Positions 7,653 to 14,598 of a DNA stretch of 64,000 nt are shown here, one piece after another. The DNA is taken from positions 558,001 through 622,000 of the forward strand of contig NZ_BANR01000003.1 of the NCBI RefSeq assembly GCF_000332975.1. Reading direction: 5' to 3'. A model generated the notes under the pieces. That model was not told the origin of the DNA. It did not search any database and was given only the letters and a program-made list of their open reading frames with translations. This DNA comes from Gordonia aichiensis NBRC 108223. GTDB lineage: Bacteria; Actinomycetota; Actinomycetes; Mycobacteriales; Mycobacteriaceae. The position numbers and the translations under genes were made by a program. Positions within the stretch are counted from its first letter, which is position 1. Each line of letters begins with the position of its first letter.

Positions 7653-8822
7653 TCAGGGGATGCGGTAGTGGGTGCGGTCTCGGGTGACGTCGCCGTTGGG
7701 GACGAGGCGGGTGTCGAGGACGTGCAGGACTTGCTCGGCGACGGGGGTGCCGCTGCTGTAGCTGCCTTCCTTGGCGGGGTCGAGTTGCTGTCTGATCTGC
7801 TCGGCGGTGAGGGGGCCGTGTTTGGCGAGCAGGTTGCGGGCCTTGGTCGCGGCGTTGCGCAGTTCCTGCTCGAACTGGGCGGGTGTTTGGGGCCTGCGCT
7901 TGGCCGGCACGGGGTCAGCGGCTGGTGTGCGTCGGCGGCGCGGCTTCGGCTCGGGTGCGGGCCGCTGGTGGGTGCATCGTTCGACAGGCTCGATCGAGGT
8001 GCCGTCGGGGCCGAGTCGCCATCCGTGGTCATCGCACAGGTCGCAGTCGACGAGAGCGCGCTGTCGTTCAGCTTTCGTGGCTGCGGCGCGTTGGGCCTGC
8101 CGGGTCTGCCACGCCTCGTGTGCGAGGCGGGTGTCGCGGCAGGGGCGGCAGGGTTCGTCGACGGGGCCGGCGATCGATCGGTGACGCTGGCAGCGACTGG
8201 CCGGCTCGGGGTCGTCCTCGACTGTCTGTTCGGTCGGGTTGCTGTTCTTCGGGGATTCCGGTGTGGGGGTGTGTGGGGTACCTGCGGGCGGTTCGTCATC
8301 TGCCGAACGCGACGCCCCCTGATCCTTGATCTGATTACTGATCTGATGGGTGGGTAGTGAGTACCTACCTTCCCTGCCCGTCATTGCCCCCCTTCCCTGC
8401 CCGTGAGTGCCCCCCTTCCCGGTGTCGGAAGGTAGGCAGTCAGTGCCCCCCTTCCCGTCGGGTGAAGGTGGGTAGTCACTGCCCCCCTTCGGGTTTGCGT
8501 CGGCGTCGGCTTCGGGCGTCATGTGGGGCATCTGCCGGACGAGTGCGTAGACGTTCGCCATCCGATAGCCGCGACGGTTTCCGCCGCGCTCGGTGAGCAC
8601 GAGATAGCCCTTGTCGACCAGAGCGGCGAGGGTGCGCCGGACGTGCCGGGTGTCCATGCCGCAGTCGGGGGCGAGGCTGCTGCCCACAGATGGGCGGGCG
8701 TTGCGGCCATCGTCGCCGGCGTAGTTCGCGAGCATCGTGAGAACCAGGTACTCAACCGGTGTGATGTGTGTTCGGCAGCCGCGGAGGTCTTTGTACCACT
8801 GGAACTTCGACCACTTCCTCAT
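7653..8822 (-). CDS. Winged-helix (HTH_36-like) replication-type protein
   Basis: 389 residues. The N-terminal 100 residues (FQWYKDLRGCRTHITPVEYL, then SVGSSLAPDCGMDTRHVRRT and LVDKGYLVL) look like the winged-helix domain of phage and plasmid replication initiators or primosome-like loaders. A Gly/Pro-rich linker with GKGGT repeats follows. Then come a charged middle with Cys/His clusters (CQRHRSIAGPVDEPCRPCRD and CDLCDDHG, possible zinc ribbons) and a C-terminal helical region (LRNAATKARNLLAKHGPLTA). It overlaps the HNH-like gene by 4 bp. An initiator role is inferred. Confidence 0.65.
   Translation of the reverse strand: MRKWSKFQWYKDLRGCRTHITPVEYLVLTMLANYAGDDGRNARPSVGSSLAPDCGMDTRHVRRTLAALVDKGYLVLTERGGNRRGYRMANVYALVRQMPHMTPEADADANPKGGSDYPPSPDGKGGTDCLPSDTGKGGTHGQGRGAMTGREGRYSLPTHQISNQIKDQGASRSADDEPPAGTPHTPTPESPKNSNPTEQTVEDDPEPASRCQRHRSIAGPVDEPCRPCRDTRLAHEAWQTRQAQRAAATKAERQRALVDCDLCDDHGWRLGPDGTSIEPVERCTHQRPAPEPKPRRRRTPAADPVPAKRRPQTPAQFEQELRNAATKARNLLAKHGPLTAEQIRQQLDPAKEGSYSSGTPVAEQVLHVLDTRLVPNGDVTRDRTHYRIP
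8385..8490. repeat. Four direct copies of a G-rich 13-mer inside the replication-type gene
   Basis: TGCCCCCCTTCCC occurs at 8385, 8408 and 8444, and as TGCCCCCCTTC at 8480, with spacings of 23, 36 and 36 bp and related flanks (AAGGTAGG/AAGGTGGG). On the coding strand they read GGGAAGGGGGGCA and encode the GKGGT repeats. They could be iterons, a G-quadruplex-prone tract or simply a peptide linker. Confidence 0.6.
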
Positions 8823-9439
8823 GTGCGGTCACCGCCCGATGACGCCGAACGAGCGCGGGCGCGTGCGCGTCGGCAGGTGCGGCAGTGGCGGCGTAGTCGA
8901 CCATCGACCCATCCGACCGAGGTGTTCTCGGCGTCGTAGCGGTGGCCGGCTGGGCAGTGGGTGCGCCCGGCCTGCGCGTGGTGACCGTTGTCGACGACAC
9001 TGCGCATGATCGCCGAGTGCGTGCCGTAGGTCAGGTTAGCGAGGCTGCAGTCGCTGTAATCGCCGTTGCGGGATCGGCATTCGAGGCCAGCGGGTCGCGG
9101 TCCGACGAACGCGCCGAGAACGAGAGCGCGCACGCGGTGTTGTCGCATGACGCCGTCGCGGTGCAGGTTGACGACCGAGTGCCCGACGTGGTCGTGCGCG
9201 TGGGCGAGGATGCGACCGGGCCGCGTGTATCGGTGGCCGCGGGCATCGGTGACGCGTCGGGGCCGTGACCAGACACGACCGTGGTTCGACACGTCGTAGA
9301 GGCCGAGGTAGCCGCTGATCGGCTGCCACTGCTCGCCGGTGTCCGCAGGTCGTGGCGACCGACTATCATCGGTGCCACTGCTGTCGGAGCAGGGTTCGGG
9401 AGCCGCCCCACTGGGGCGGCTTTCGTCGTTCGGGGGCAT
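8819..9439 (-). CDS. NUMOD4/HNH-like protein with degenerate catalytic motif
   Basis: 206 residues. The N-terminal NUMOD4-like segment (WQPISGYLGLYDVSNHGRVW) is typical of phage homing endonucleases. An HNH_3-like core follows (HRVRALVLGAFVGPRPAGLE, then NGDYSDCSLANLTYGT), and a Cys-rich end has CPAGHRY and CRTCRRARARAR. In active relatives the core reads CHxDGDPxNNR, but here the first His position is Arg (ECRSRNGD), so nuclease activity is doubtful. It starts 3 bp after the excisionase-like gene and is probably translationally coupled to it. Confidence 0.72.
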   Translation of the reverse strand: MPPNDESRPSGAAPEPCSDSSGTDDSRSPRPADTGEQWQPISGYLGLYDVSNHGRVWSRPRRVTDARGHRYTRPGRILAHAHDHVGHSVVNLHRDGVMRQHRVRALVLGAFVGPRPAGLECRSRNGDYSDCSLANLTYGTHSAIMRSVVDNGHHAQAGRTHCPAGHRYDAENTSVGWVDGRLRRHCRTCRRARARARSASSGGDRT

Positions 9440-9442
9440 CGC

Positions 9443-9775
9443 TCAGGCGTCCTCGATGCCCAGCATGCGGCGCATGGGTGCGGATGGAACGCGTACGCGC
9501 CGACCGATCTTGATCGACGGAATGTCGCCGGTTTTGACGTGGTCGTAACCGGTGATGCGGTCGATCTGCAGCAACGCTGCGGCCTGCTTGACCGAGATCG
9601 TGGGCTGGTTCTGGACTGCCCACATGGCGGTGTTGGTGTCGCCGATGCGGGTGATGGCGCGGTGTGCGGCGTGGAGAGCGGCAGCGGCTTCGGGAGTGAG
9701 GCCGTCGGCGGGAACCTGTGCGATGGCGTCGAGCGCGTCGGAGAGGTCGAGAGCGGGTTCGGCAGTCTGGGGCAT
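9443..9775 (-). CDS. Excisionase/MerR-like HTH DNA-binding protein
   Basis: 110 residues. The C-terminal half carries a small winged-HTH (ISVKQAAALLQIDRITGYDH, then GDIPSIKIGRRVRVP), the classic pattern of helix_turn_helix 17 excisionases. The N-terminal half is helical and unassigned. It starts at ATG 9775 behind AAAGGAC, is the first gene of the leftward element operon and diverges from the integrase across 111 bp. It may act as recombination directionality factor and also repress the shared promoter region. Confidence 0.8.
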   Translation of the reverse strand: MPQTAEPALDLSDALDAIAQVPADGLTPEAAAALHAAHRAITRIGDTNTAMWAVQNQPTISVKQAAALLQIDRITGYDHVKTGDIPSIKIGRRVRVPSAPMRRMLGIEDA

Positions 9776-9873
9776 AGCGGAGCGGTCCTTTTGGGAAAGG
9801 AAACGACCCCGGCCGCGTGCCAGCGAGTTGAATCTGTGGAATTTGTGTCGCCCAACTTATCACACCTCGGCGC

Positions 9874-9879
9874 TACGCT
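9874..9879 (+). promoter_or_regulatory. Probable -10 box of the integrase promoter (leaderless)
   Basis: TACGCT lies 7 bp before ATG 9887, with no Shine-Dalgarno sequence. It fits the leaderless arrangement seen repeatedly in this window. Confidence 0.45.
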
Positions 9880-9886
9880 GTCCAGC

Positions 9887-11233
9887 ATGACGCGACGGGC
9901 AGAACCGATCACGAAGCGGACCGCGAAGAACGGGACCGTCAGCTACACGTTCCAACTCGACGTCGGCACCAAGCCCGACGGCGGTCGGCTTCGGCAGCGG
10001 TTCACCTACCGCACGATGGCCGAGGCTCGCCGCGAATACCGCCGGATCGCAACGGAAGTCGAGTCGGGCAAGTACGTCGGCAGGCACTCGGTGACCGTCG
10101 GCGAGTACCTGACCGGTTGGCTCGATGGGCGACGCGACATTCGACCGGGCACCCTCGCGAACTACCGTCAGGCGCTACGCCCCGTCGTCGAACGCCTCGG
10201 TGGAATCGGGTTGCAGCAGTTGACGAAAGCTCACATCGACGAACTCGTGACGTGGCGGATGGAGTCGGGCCGATCAACGACAGCGGCACGGCTGAGCGAC
10301 CGAGCCGTTCGGGTACTCGACTATGTCGCAACGCATCCCGACGGCGTCACCTACTCGCAGGTCGAATCCGAGTGCGGGGCCAACGCGGGCAAGTTCCTCG
10401 ACAGGTTGCGCGCCAGCGGTCACGTCACCCGGCCATCGCGGGGCCGATACGTGGCGGCACGCGTCGCCGATGACGAACCCGAGGTGTCGGGTGTGAGTGC
10501 GCGGACCGTCGGAACCATGCTCGTGTTGCTGACGTCGGCGCTCGCTGACGCCGAGGCGCAGGGGCTTGTCGTGCGCAACGTCGCCGAACACGTTGAGCGA
10601 CCGAAGGCCGAGACACGCGAGATGGCGGCATGGGCGCAGGACCAGGCCGAGGCGTTCCGCGTGCACGTCGAGAACGATCGCGGCTACGCGCTGTGGTTGC
10701 TCACCCTGTACGGGCTGCGGCGCTCGGAGGTGCTGGGGCTGCGGTGGGATGCGATCGACTTCGACGCGGGCACGGTCGCCATCGTGGCGGGCCGAGTGGT
10801 GGTGCCCGGTGGCACGGTCGAGGGTGACCCGAAGTCGGCGCGGTCCCGCCGGGTGCTGCCGATGCCCGGTGACGTGATCGCGGCGTTGCGGTCGTTCAAG
10901 GCGGCACAGGCAGCCGAACGCCTCGTGATGGGGTCGGAGTGGCCCGACACGGGGCTGGTGGCGGTCAACGCGGACGGGTCGCCGATTCGGCCCGAGACGT
11001 ACTCGGCGGAGTTCCGTCGCCTGGTGAAAGTGGCTGGGCTGCCGAGGATCCGGTTGCACGACGTGCGGCACACGTCGGTGTCGCTGATGATGGCCCGCGG
11101 TGTCCCAGTGCTCGACGTCGCGAAGTGGCACGGGCACGACCCGGCGATGACCCTGCGCGTCTACGGGCACGTCGACGGTGATGCGTTGGCGCGGGCTGGT
11201 GCATCGCTGTTCGGGCAGGCGGCGAGCGAATGA
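9887..11233 (+). CDS. int: Tyrosine-type site-specific integrase with inserted winged-helix-like domain
   Basis: 448 residues from ATG 9887; the open frame extends upstream but codes for shadow sequence. The N-terminal arm-binding part (residues 1-60) resembles AP2-like phage integrases. The core-binding SAM-like domain starts near residue 65 and is interrupted at about 130-200 by LSDRAVRVLDYVATHPDGVT and following residues, which looks like a winged helix. It resumes at SARTVGTMLVLLTSALADAE. The catalytic domain shows Arg278 (GLRRSEVLGL), His391 and Arg394 (HDVRH), a second His (KWHGHD) and nucleophile Tyr426. It should integrate the element at tRNA-Ala. Its stop overlaps the next gene (ATGA). 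Confidence 0.93.
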   Translation: MTRRAEPITKRTAKNGTVSYTFQLDVGTKPDGGRLRQRFTYRTMAEARREYRRIATEVESGKYVGRHSVTVGEYLTGWLDGRRDIRPGTLANYRQALRPVVERLGGIGLQQLTKAHIDELVTWRMESGRSTTAARLSDRAVRVLDYVATHPDGVTYSQVESECGANAGKFLDRLRASGHVTRPSRGRYVAARVADDEPEVSGVSARTVGTMLVLLTSALADAEAQGLVVRNVAEHVERPKAETREMAAWAQDQAEAFRVHVENDRGYALWLLTLYGLRRSEVLGLRWDAIDFDAGTVAIVAGRVVVPGGTVEGDPKSARSRRVLPMPGDVIAALRSFKAAQAAERLVMGSEWPDTGLVAVNADGSPIRPETYSAEFRRLVKVAGLPRIRLHDVRHTSVSLMMARGVPVLDVAKWHGHDPAMTLRVYGHVDGDALARAGASLFGQAASE

Positions 11234-12027
11234 GTGAGTCAGAGCCGACCAGCATGAACGGCGAGATCGGCATCGGGTTTGTTGTGCAGAGCAACGTGAC
11301 GGGCATCCTCAGTGCGGCGTGGAATATCCGGTCTCACCGCACGTCGTTCTACCTGTCGCCGCTCGGCGTTGGCGCGACTCCGCTGAAACTCAGCCTGCAC
11401 GGTGCCGACGACAGGCCGCACACGAGCGAACCAGGGTTCAAGCTCGACGTCGTGCGCGAGAACCTTGGGAAGGCTGCCGCGCAGGGCTCACGAATCATCG
11501 ACGCCAGCGGCTACCTTCCGCAGTGGTTCACCGGTCGCGAGGTTGCGCCGGGCGTACGGCATGCCCTGCGATTCCTCCACCGGCCAGCACTGTTCGCCGA
11601 GGGCACGCCGTCGGCGTCGGTGCCCCAGCCGACAACGGCGAGCACGATTCACTCACGATTCGCGGCACCGGTCGAGGACGACGAGGCGGTGTACATCGAC
11701 GTATACGTCAGCCAGGGCAAACCGTTCTGGGAGAACGTCGACGAGACCCGAGCGGCGAATGCCGGTGTCGGGCCGATCGTGAACACGATTCGCGAGTACC
11801 TGACAGTGATCGGGCGCAAAGTGACCTACCGCGAAGAACTCGACCCGTTCAGCGGCGACTACCAGCCGCTCGACGACCATGATCCCGAGGCCGACGGGCC
11901 AGTGCACCGCGTTGAGGCGTTCCGCCACGATGCGCACGGCGTGATGTGGATTACCGAGGTGCTGATGCCCGAGCGTGTGATCGACGACCCGGCGAACGCG
12001 TACAAGCTGCCACCGAAACGGCCGTGA
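11230..12027 (+). CDS. Unknown cargo protein A, translationally coupled to the integrase
   Basis: 265 residues, family not recognised, and not secreted by signal-peptide criteria. It is predicted mixed alpha/beta, with no membrane segments. The N-terminal part has alternating hydrophobic strands (TSFYLSPLGVGATPLKLSLH), a central segment has GVRHALRFLHRPALF, and the C-terminal half is acidic (DDHDPEADGPVHRVEAFRHD). It overlaps the integrase stop by 4 bp and the next gene by 4 bp (GTGA), so integrase, A and B form one transcript. The position next to the integrase is typical for cargo such as defence or fitness genes, but no known motif supports a specific role. Confidence 0.72.
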   Translation: MSESEPTSMNGEIGIGFVVQSNVTGILSAAWNIRSHRTSFYLSPLGVGATPLKLSLHGADDRPHTSEPGFKLDVVRENLGKAAAQGSRIIDASGYLPQWFTGREVAPGVRHALRFLHRPALFAEGTPSASVPQPTTASTIHSRFAAPVEDDEAVYIDVYVSQGKPFWENVDETRAANAGVGPIVNTIREYLTVIGRKVTYREELDPFSGDYQPLDDHDPEADGPVHRVEAFRHDAHGVMWITEVLMPERVIDDPANAYKLPPKRP

Positions 12028-12758
12028 CCACAGTGACCGAGCGCGAGGACGCCGTCGACCGTTTCCGGCGGCTGCTGTCGAGTCACATCGGATTTCTCAA
12101 GCGGTCGTGCTGGCTGTTCGACCAGGGCCACGAGGACGAGGCGCTGCGGATCGCGACCTCGTTGCGCGTGTTGTTCCACGACACTCGGCACGCGACGTCG
12201 CTGCTCACACACCTCGGGATGAACGGACCCGAGGCGCTGATGCTCGGCACCGAACACAATCGGCACGGTCCCGACTGGTGGATGGATTTCTTTGTCGTGC
12301 ACCTGGATCTCAACGGGCCGGAGCCGGTGCGCGTGAGCGCTGCCTGTGCGCAGCGGTACACCGGGCGACCGATCGCCGACTGGTGGTCGGGTGAGACGTT
12401 GTTCTCCTACGACGGCACCGGCTACACGCGGCGGGCTGTCGTGCGGGCCATGACCGACCAGGACGGCGGCGCGCACGTCGACGCTGTCCTCGCAGGGTTC
12501 TACGAATCGCTGATGCGACACGGCGAAGGCCTGTCGATCGTCGCCGAGTTCGAGCGGCTGGGCGCGACACCATTCGAGAACGGGGTGCCGCAGTACGCCG
12601 GCAACGCTCACCTCGCGTTGATGCGGCAACTTGCGCACGAGGTTCTGGCGACGGTGAGTTACTTCGAGTGGCCGGTGCAGGATTCACCGATCGTGCCGTG
12701 GACGACCCGCTTCCCGACCAAGGCGAACGCGACGATGACGCGGAACGTCGATGAGTGA
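12024..12758 (+). CDS. Unknown cargo protein B
   Basis: 244 residues from GTG 12024. The N-terminal helical region (VDRFRRLLSSHIGFLKRSCW, then DEALRIATSLRVLFHDTRHA and LLTHLG) is followed by a beta-rich middle and the motif NDQDGGAHVD-like TDQDGGAHVD near residue 150. I have seen this motif in uncharacterised bacterial proteins of similar length, but I know of no function. Conserved His/Asp clusters (FHDTRH, GGAHVD) could bind metal. It ends 100 bp before the right attachment site. Tight coupling with protein A suggests they act together. Confidence 0.72.
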   Translation: MTTVTEREDAVDRFRRLLSSHIGFLKRSCWLFDQGHEDEALRIATSLRVLFHDTRHATSLLTHLGMNGPEALMLGTEHNRHGPDWWMDFFVVHLDLNGPEPVRVSAACAQRYTGRPIADWWSGETLFSYDGTGYTRRAVVRAMTDQDGGAHVDAVLAGFYESLMRHGEGLSIVAEFERLGATPFENGVPQYAGNAHLALMRQLAHEVLATVSYFEWPVQDSPIVPWTTRFPTKANATMTRNVDE

Positions 12759-12779
12759 GGTGGCCCGTCTACCGAGCGA

Positions 12780-12804
12780 TGGCACATTCTCGGCACACTG
12801 CGGG
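12780..12804 (+). promoter_or_regulatory. Putative integrase arm-type site, right
   Basis: Matches the left site (5350-5374) at 23 of 25 positions, in the same orientation, with the shared core TCGGCACACTGCGGG. It lies 54 bp inside the right attachment repeat. Confidence 0.5.
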
Positions 12805-12818
12805 AATTCGGTACGACG

Positions 12819-12853
12819 AAGGGCAGGTCAGAAATAGTGTCTGACCTGCCCTT
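12819..12853. terminator. Intrinsic terminator at the right end of the element
   Basis: Perfect 13-bp arms (AAGGGCAGGTCAG and CTGACCTGCCCTT) with a 9-base loop. It ends the integrase-cargo transcript rightwards. In the leftward direction it lies just past the tRNA-Ala 3' end, so the element supplies a replacement terminator for the tRNA gene it entered. Confidence 0.82.
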
Positions 12854-12857
12854 TGTG

Positions 12858-12904
12858 TTGTGGAGCTAAGGGGACTCGAACCCCTGACCCCCACACTGCC
12901 AGTG
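12858..12904. repeat. Right attachment site (attR), 47-bp direct repeat
   Basis: Identical to 5196-5242. It covers the 3' 44 bases of the intact tRNA-Ala plus 3 bases beyond its end. Crossover must lie within this block, which spans the T-arm and acceptor end up to the anticodon loop. Confidence 0.88.
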
Positions 12905-12933
12905 TGGTGCGCTACCAGCTGCGCCATAGCCCC
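12861..12933 (-). tRNA. tRNA-Ala (anticodon GGC)
   Basis: A 73-base cloverleaf read leftwards. The acceptor GGGGCTA pairs with TAGCTCC, with discriminator A. The D-arm is GCGCAGCTGGTAGCGC, the anticodon stem-loop is CACACTGGCAGTGTG, so the anticodon is GGC, and the T-arm is GTCAGGGGTTCGAGTCCCC-like. CCA is not encoded. The gene's 3' half has been regenerated by the integrated element. Confidence 0.96.
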
Positions 12934-13112
12934 GTATTCATGAATGCGCGCTCGCCGTTTCCGTGCCAAGCGCAATGGCGAAACTACACCATCCTTGTGG
13001 ACGGAACCAAATTCGGTCGGTAACCCCGGAGGCCGGAGCAGCGCTCCGGCTCACGGAACGGATCCGGCCCGGCGGCGTGCGGGGTCGGGGACCCGTGGCC
13101 TCGACATCAGAC

Positions 13113-13150
13113 AGGGTGTCTGCGCTGCACGTATGCGGCGCAGACACCCT
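13113..13150. terminator. Terminator downstream of lsr2
   Basis: 12-bp arms AGGGTGTCTGCG and CGCAGACACCCT around a 14-base loop, 30 bp past the lsr2 stop on the leftward strand. The rest of the 245 bp between tRNA-Ala and lsr2 shows nothing else that I can name. Confidence 0.75.
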
Positions 13151-13179
13151 ACTCGTGATCTGGGTCGAGACGGCGCACC

Positions 13180-13518
13180 TCAGTGCGCAGCTTCGAAAGC
13201 TTCGAGGACGTTGAGCGGAATGCGGCCGCGATCGCTCACTTCGAAACCGTTCTTGGTTGCCCACGCACGGATTGCCTGCGTCTGCTCTTTGCTCCGGCCT
13301 CCGCCTGTGTTCTGCGCGACACGCTTTGCGCCCCGTGATCCGCTCGCACGAGAGACTGAAATGTATTTCGCCAGGCCGTCGCGGAACTGCTGGGCGTGCT
13401 TCGACGATGTGTCGAACTCGTAGTTCTTGCCGTCGAGGCTCCAGCGCACGGTTTCGTACTCATCGAGCACCTTGCCGTCGACGTCGTCGATGACCTGAAC
13501 GATTTCCTTCTTTGCCAT
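13180..13518 (-). CDS. lsr2: Lsr2 nucleoid-associated, H-NS-like xenogeneic silencer
   Basis: 112 residues from ATG 13518 behind GGAGGGAAA. The N-terminal dimerisation domain begins MAKKEIVQVIDDVDGKVLDE, and the conserved AT-hook-like RGR sits in the C-terminal DNA-binding domain (IRAWATKNGFEVSDRGRIPL). Lsr2 binds AT-rich DNA, bridges it and silences acquired genes; it is a hallmark of mycobacteria and relatives. It lies immediately beside the tRNA-Ala element, perhaps by chance. The frame is open upstream to 13764, but the motif and ribosome-binding site fix the start. Confidence 0.96.
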   Translation of the reverse strand: MAKKEIVQVIDDVDGKVLDEYETVRWSLDGKNYEFDTSSKHAQQFRDGLAKYISVSRASGSRGAKRVAQNTGGGRSKEQTQAIRAWATKNGFEVSDRGRIPLNVLEAFEAAH

Positions 13519-13796
13519 TTTCCCTCCGAGTTGCTTTGTGGACGTGTGCGGTCGCAACCGACTCCAGGTTGCTGCAATAGAACGCTGGTGTTGCGGTGGA
13601 CGGTCACCACACTCGGCTCGACTATCGCGTGATCGCCTGTCCGGTGCAGAAGTATATGCATTCTTTATACACCTTGGGTTTGACTGTTCGGAATCAGCAT
13701 TGGCCTCGACGCCGCATGTCGAGTGGCGACCGGGGTTCGCGCATCGAAATGCGGTTTGTATCACTACCGACGATTGCGGATCAAAGAATGTGAGCT
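13519..13796 (-). promoter_or_regulatory. AT-rich upstream region of lsr2
   Basis: The 278 bp before lsr2 hold no gene. A leftward TATACT hexamer (13651-13656) lies in a locally AT-rich tract with TATAAAGAATGCATATAC on that strand, a plausible promoter and possibly an Lsr2 autoregulatory site. That would imply a leader of about 125 bases. Confidence 0.35.
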
Positions 13797-14597
13797 TCAG
13801 TTCGTCGGAGGTGTGCTGAGGCCTTCGTCGGGCTGATCAGAGGTCGTTGTCGTGACTGTCTCGGACTCGATTCCGGCCCGATTCGAAAGTGTCGCAGGGG
13901 CCTTGTCTGCAGCATTGAGAGGGGCGAAACCCTTTGTGCTGAGCGAGAATCCGGATTGCGAGTCCGATTGCAGACAGTAGATTCCAGGGGTGTCTATGAG
14001 GCAGGAGAATCGTCCGACAGAAATGGTGGTGCCGTAGTCGACGATTGCGCTGCGATATAAAACCGGATGCTCATTCTGGCACCCACCCTGCTGTGCGCGG
14101 TCGGCCGTCAGGACCACGAGATCCTCAGCCCACGCACAGGAACGCGGCGTGCGCGCCGGGCGTGGCGCCGATGATTGGTGGTCATTCGCGCGACATGTCA
14201 GAGCGCGGCGGGAAGCGTCGACGTTGATCTCGGTAGAGCAACTCACGTCTCTGCTCGGGGTGGTGAAGTGAAAACCCGACGTCTCGACAACCGGCCCACG
14301 CGGGGTCGTCGAACCCTGGTGATATCGAGAATTGTCTGCGCGAGGGGCCGTAGCTATCGCGCGGCCGATTGTCCCGCTCGGCAGAAACGTTGCTGTTCGG
14401 CTCTGTGTCGCGATTGTCGTCGACGACGTCGGATAATCAGATTCCGTCGACAACTGATCGGTGGGCGGCAGGACGATCGATGACGGTGTGGTGTTGGTAT
14501 CCAGGCCGCACGCGCTGAGGACAACACCGAGAAGTGCTGCCGCCATGAATGCGGGAACCGCCAGAAAGCGCGCGCGGCGTCGACCGTACCCTTGCAC
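13797..14597 (-). CDS. Predicted lipoprotein, DUF6636-like extracellular domain
   Basis: About 266 residues from GTG 14597. ATG 14612 is also in frame but overlaps the divergent trhO start. An Arg-rich n-region and a hydrophobic segment lead to the lipobox VLSAC, so lipidation at that Cys is predicted. A disordered Ser/Thr/Pro stretch follows, then a cysteine-containing domain ([39 protein letters not shown]) like small exported actinobacterial domains with the FxTPSxxxxC pattern. The function is unknown, and it is likely on the outer face of the membrane. Confidence 0.65.
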   Translation of the reverse strand: MQGYGRRRARFLAVPAFMAAALLGVVLSACGLDTNTTPSSIVLPPTDQLSTESDYPTSSTTIATQSRTATFLPSGTIGRAIATAPRADNSRYHQGSTTPRGPVVETSGFHFTTPSRDVSCSTEINVDASRRALTCRANDHQSSAPRPARTPRSCAWAEDLVVLTADRAQQGGCQNEHPVLYRSAIVDYGTTISVGRFSCLIDTPGIYCLQSDSQSGFSLSTKGFAPLNAADKAPATLSNRAGIESETVTTTTSDQPDEGLSTPPTN

Positions 14598-14598
14598 T

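Larger units (their letters stand above)
5196..12904. mobile_element. Integrative element inserted in tRNA-Ala(GGC), about 7.7 kb
   Basis: A 47-bp perfect direct repeat (5196-5242 and 12858-12904) bounds the region. The right copy is part of an intact leftward tRNA-Ala gene, and the left copy is only that gene's 3' half. Inside are a tyrosine integrase, an excisionase-like HTH protein, an HNH-like protein, two replication or regulation-type HTH proteins, and cargo: a HAD hydrolase, an Rmf/CrpP-like protein and a two-gene unknown cassette. No relaxase, coupling protein, capsid, portal or terminase is seen. It is therefore probably a mobilisable or satellite-like element, or a remnant. Excision and transfer are inferred. 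Confidence 0.88.
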
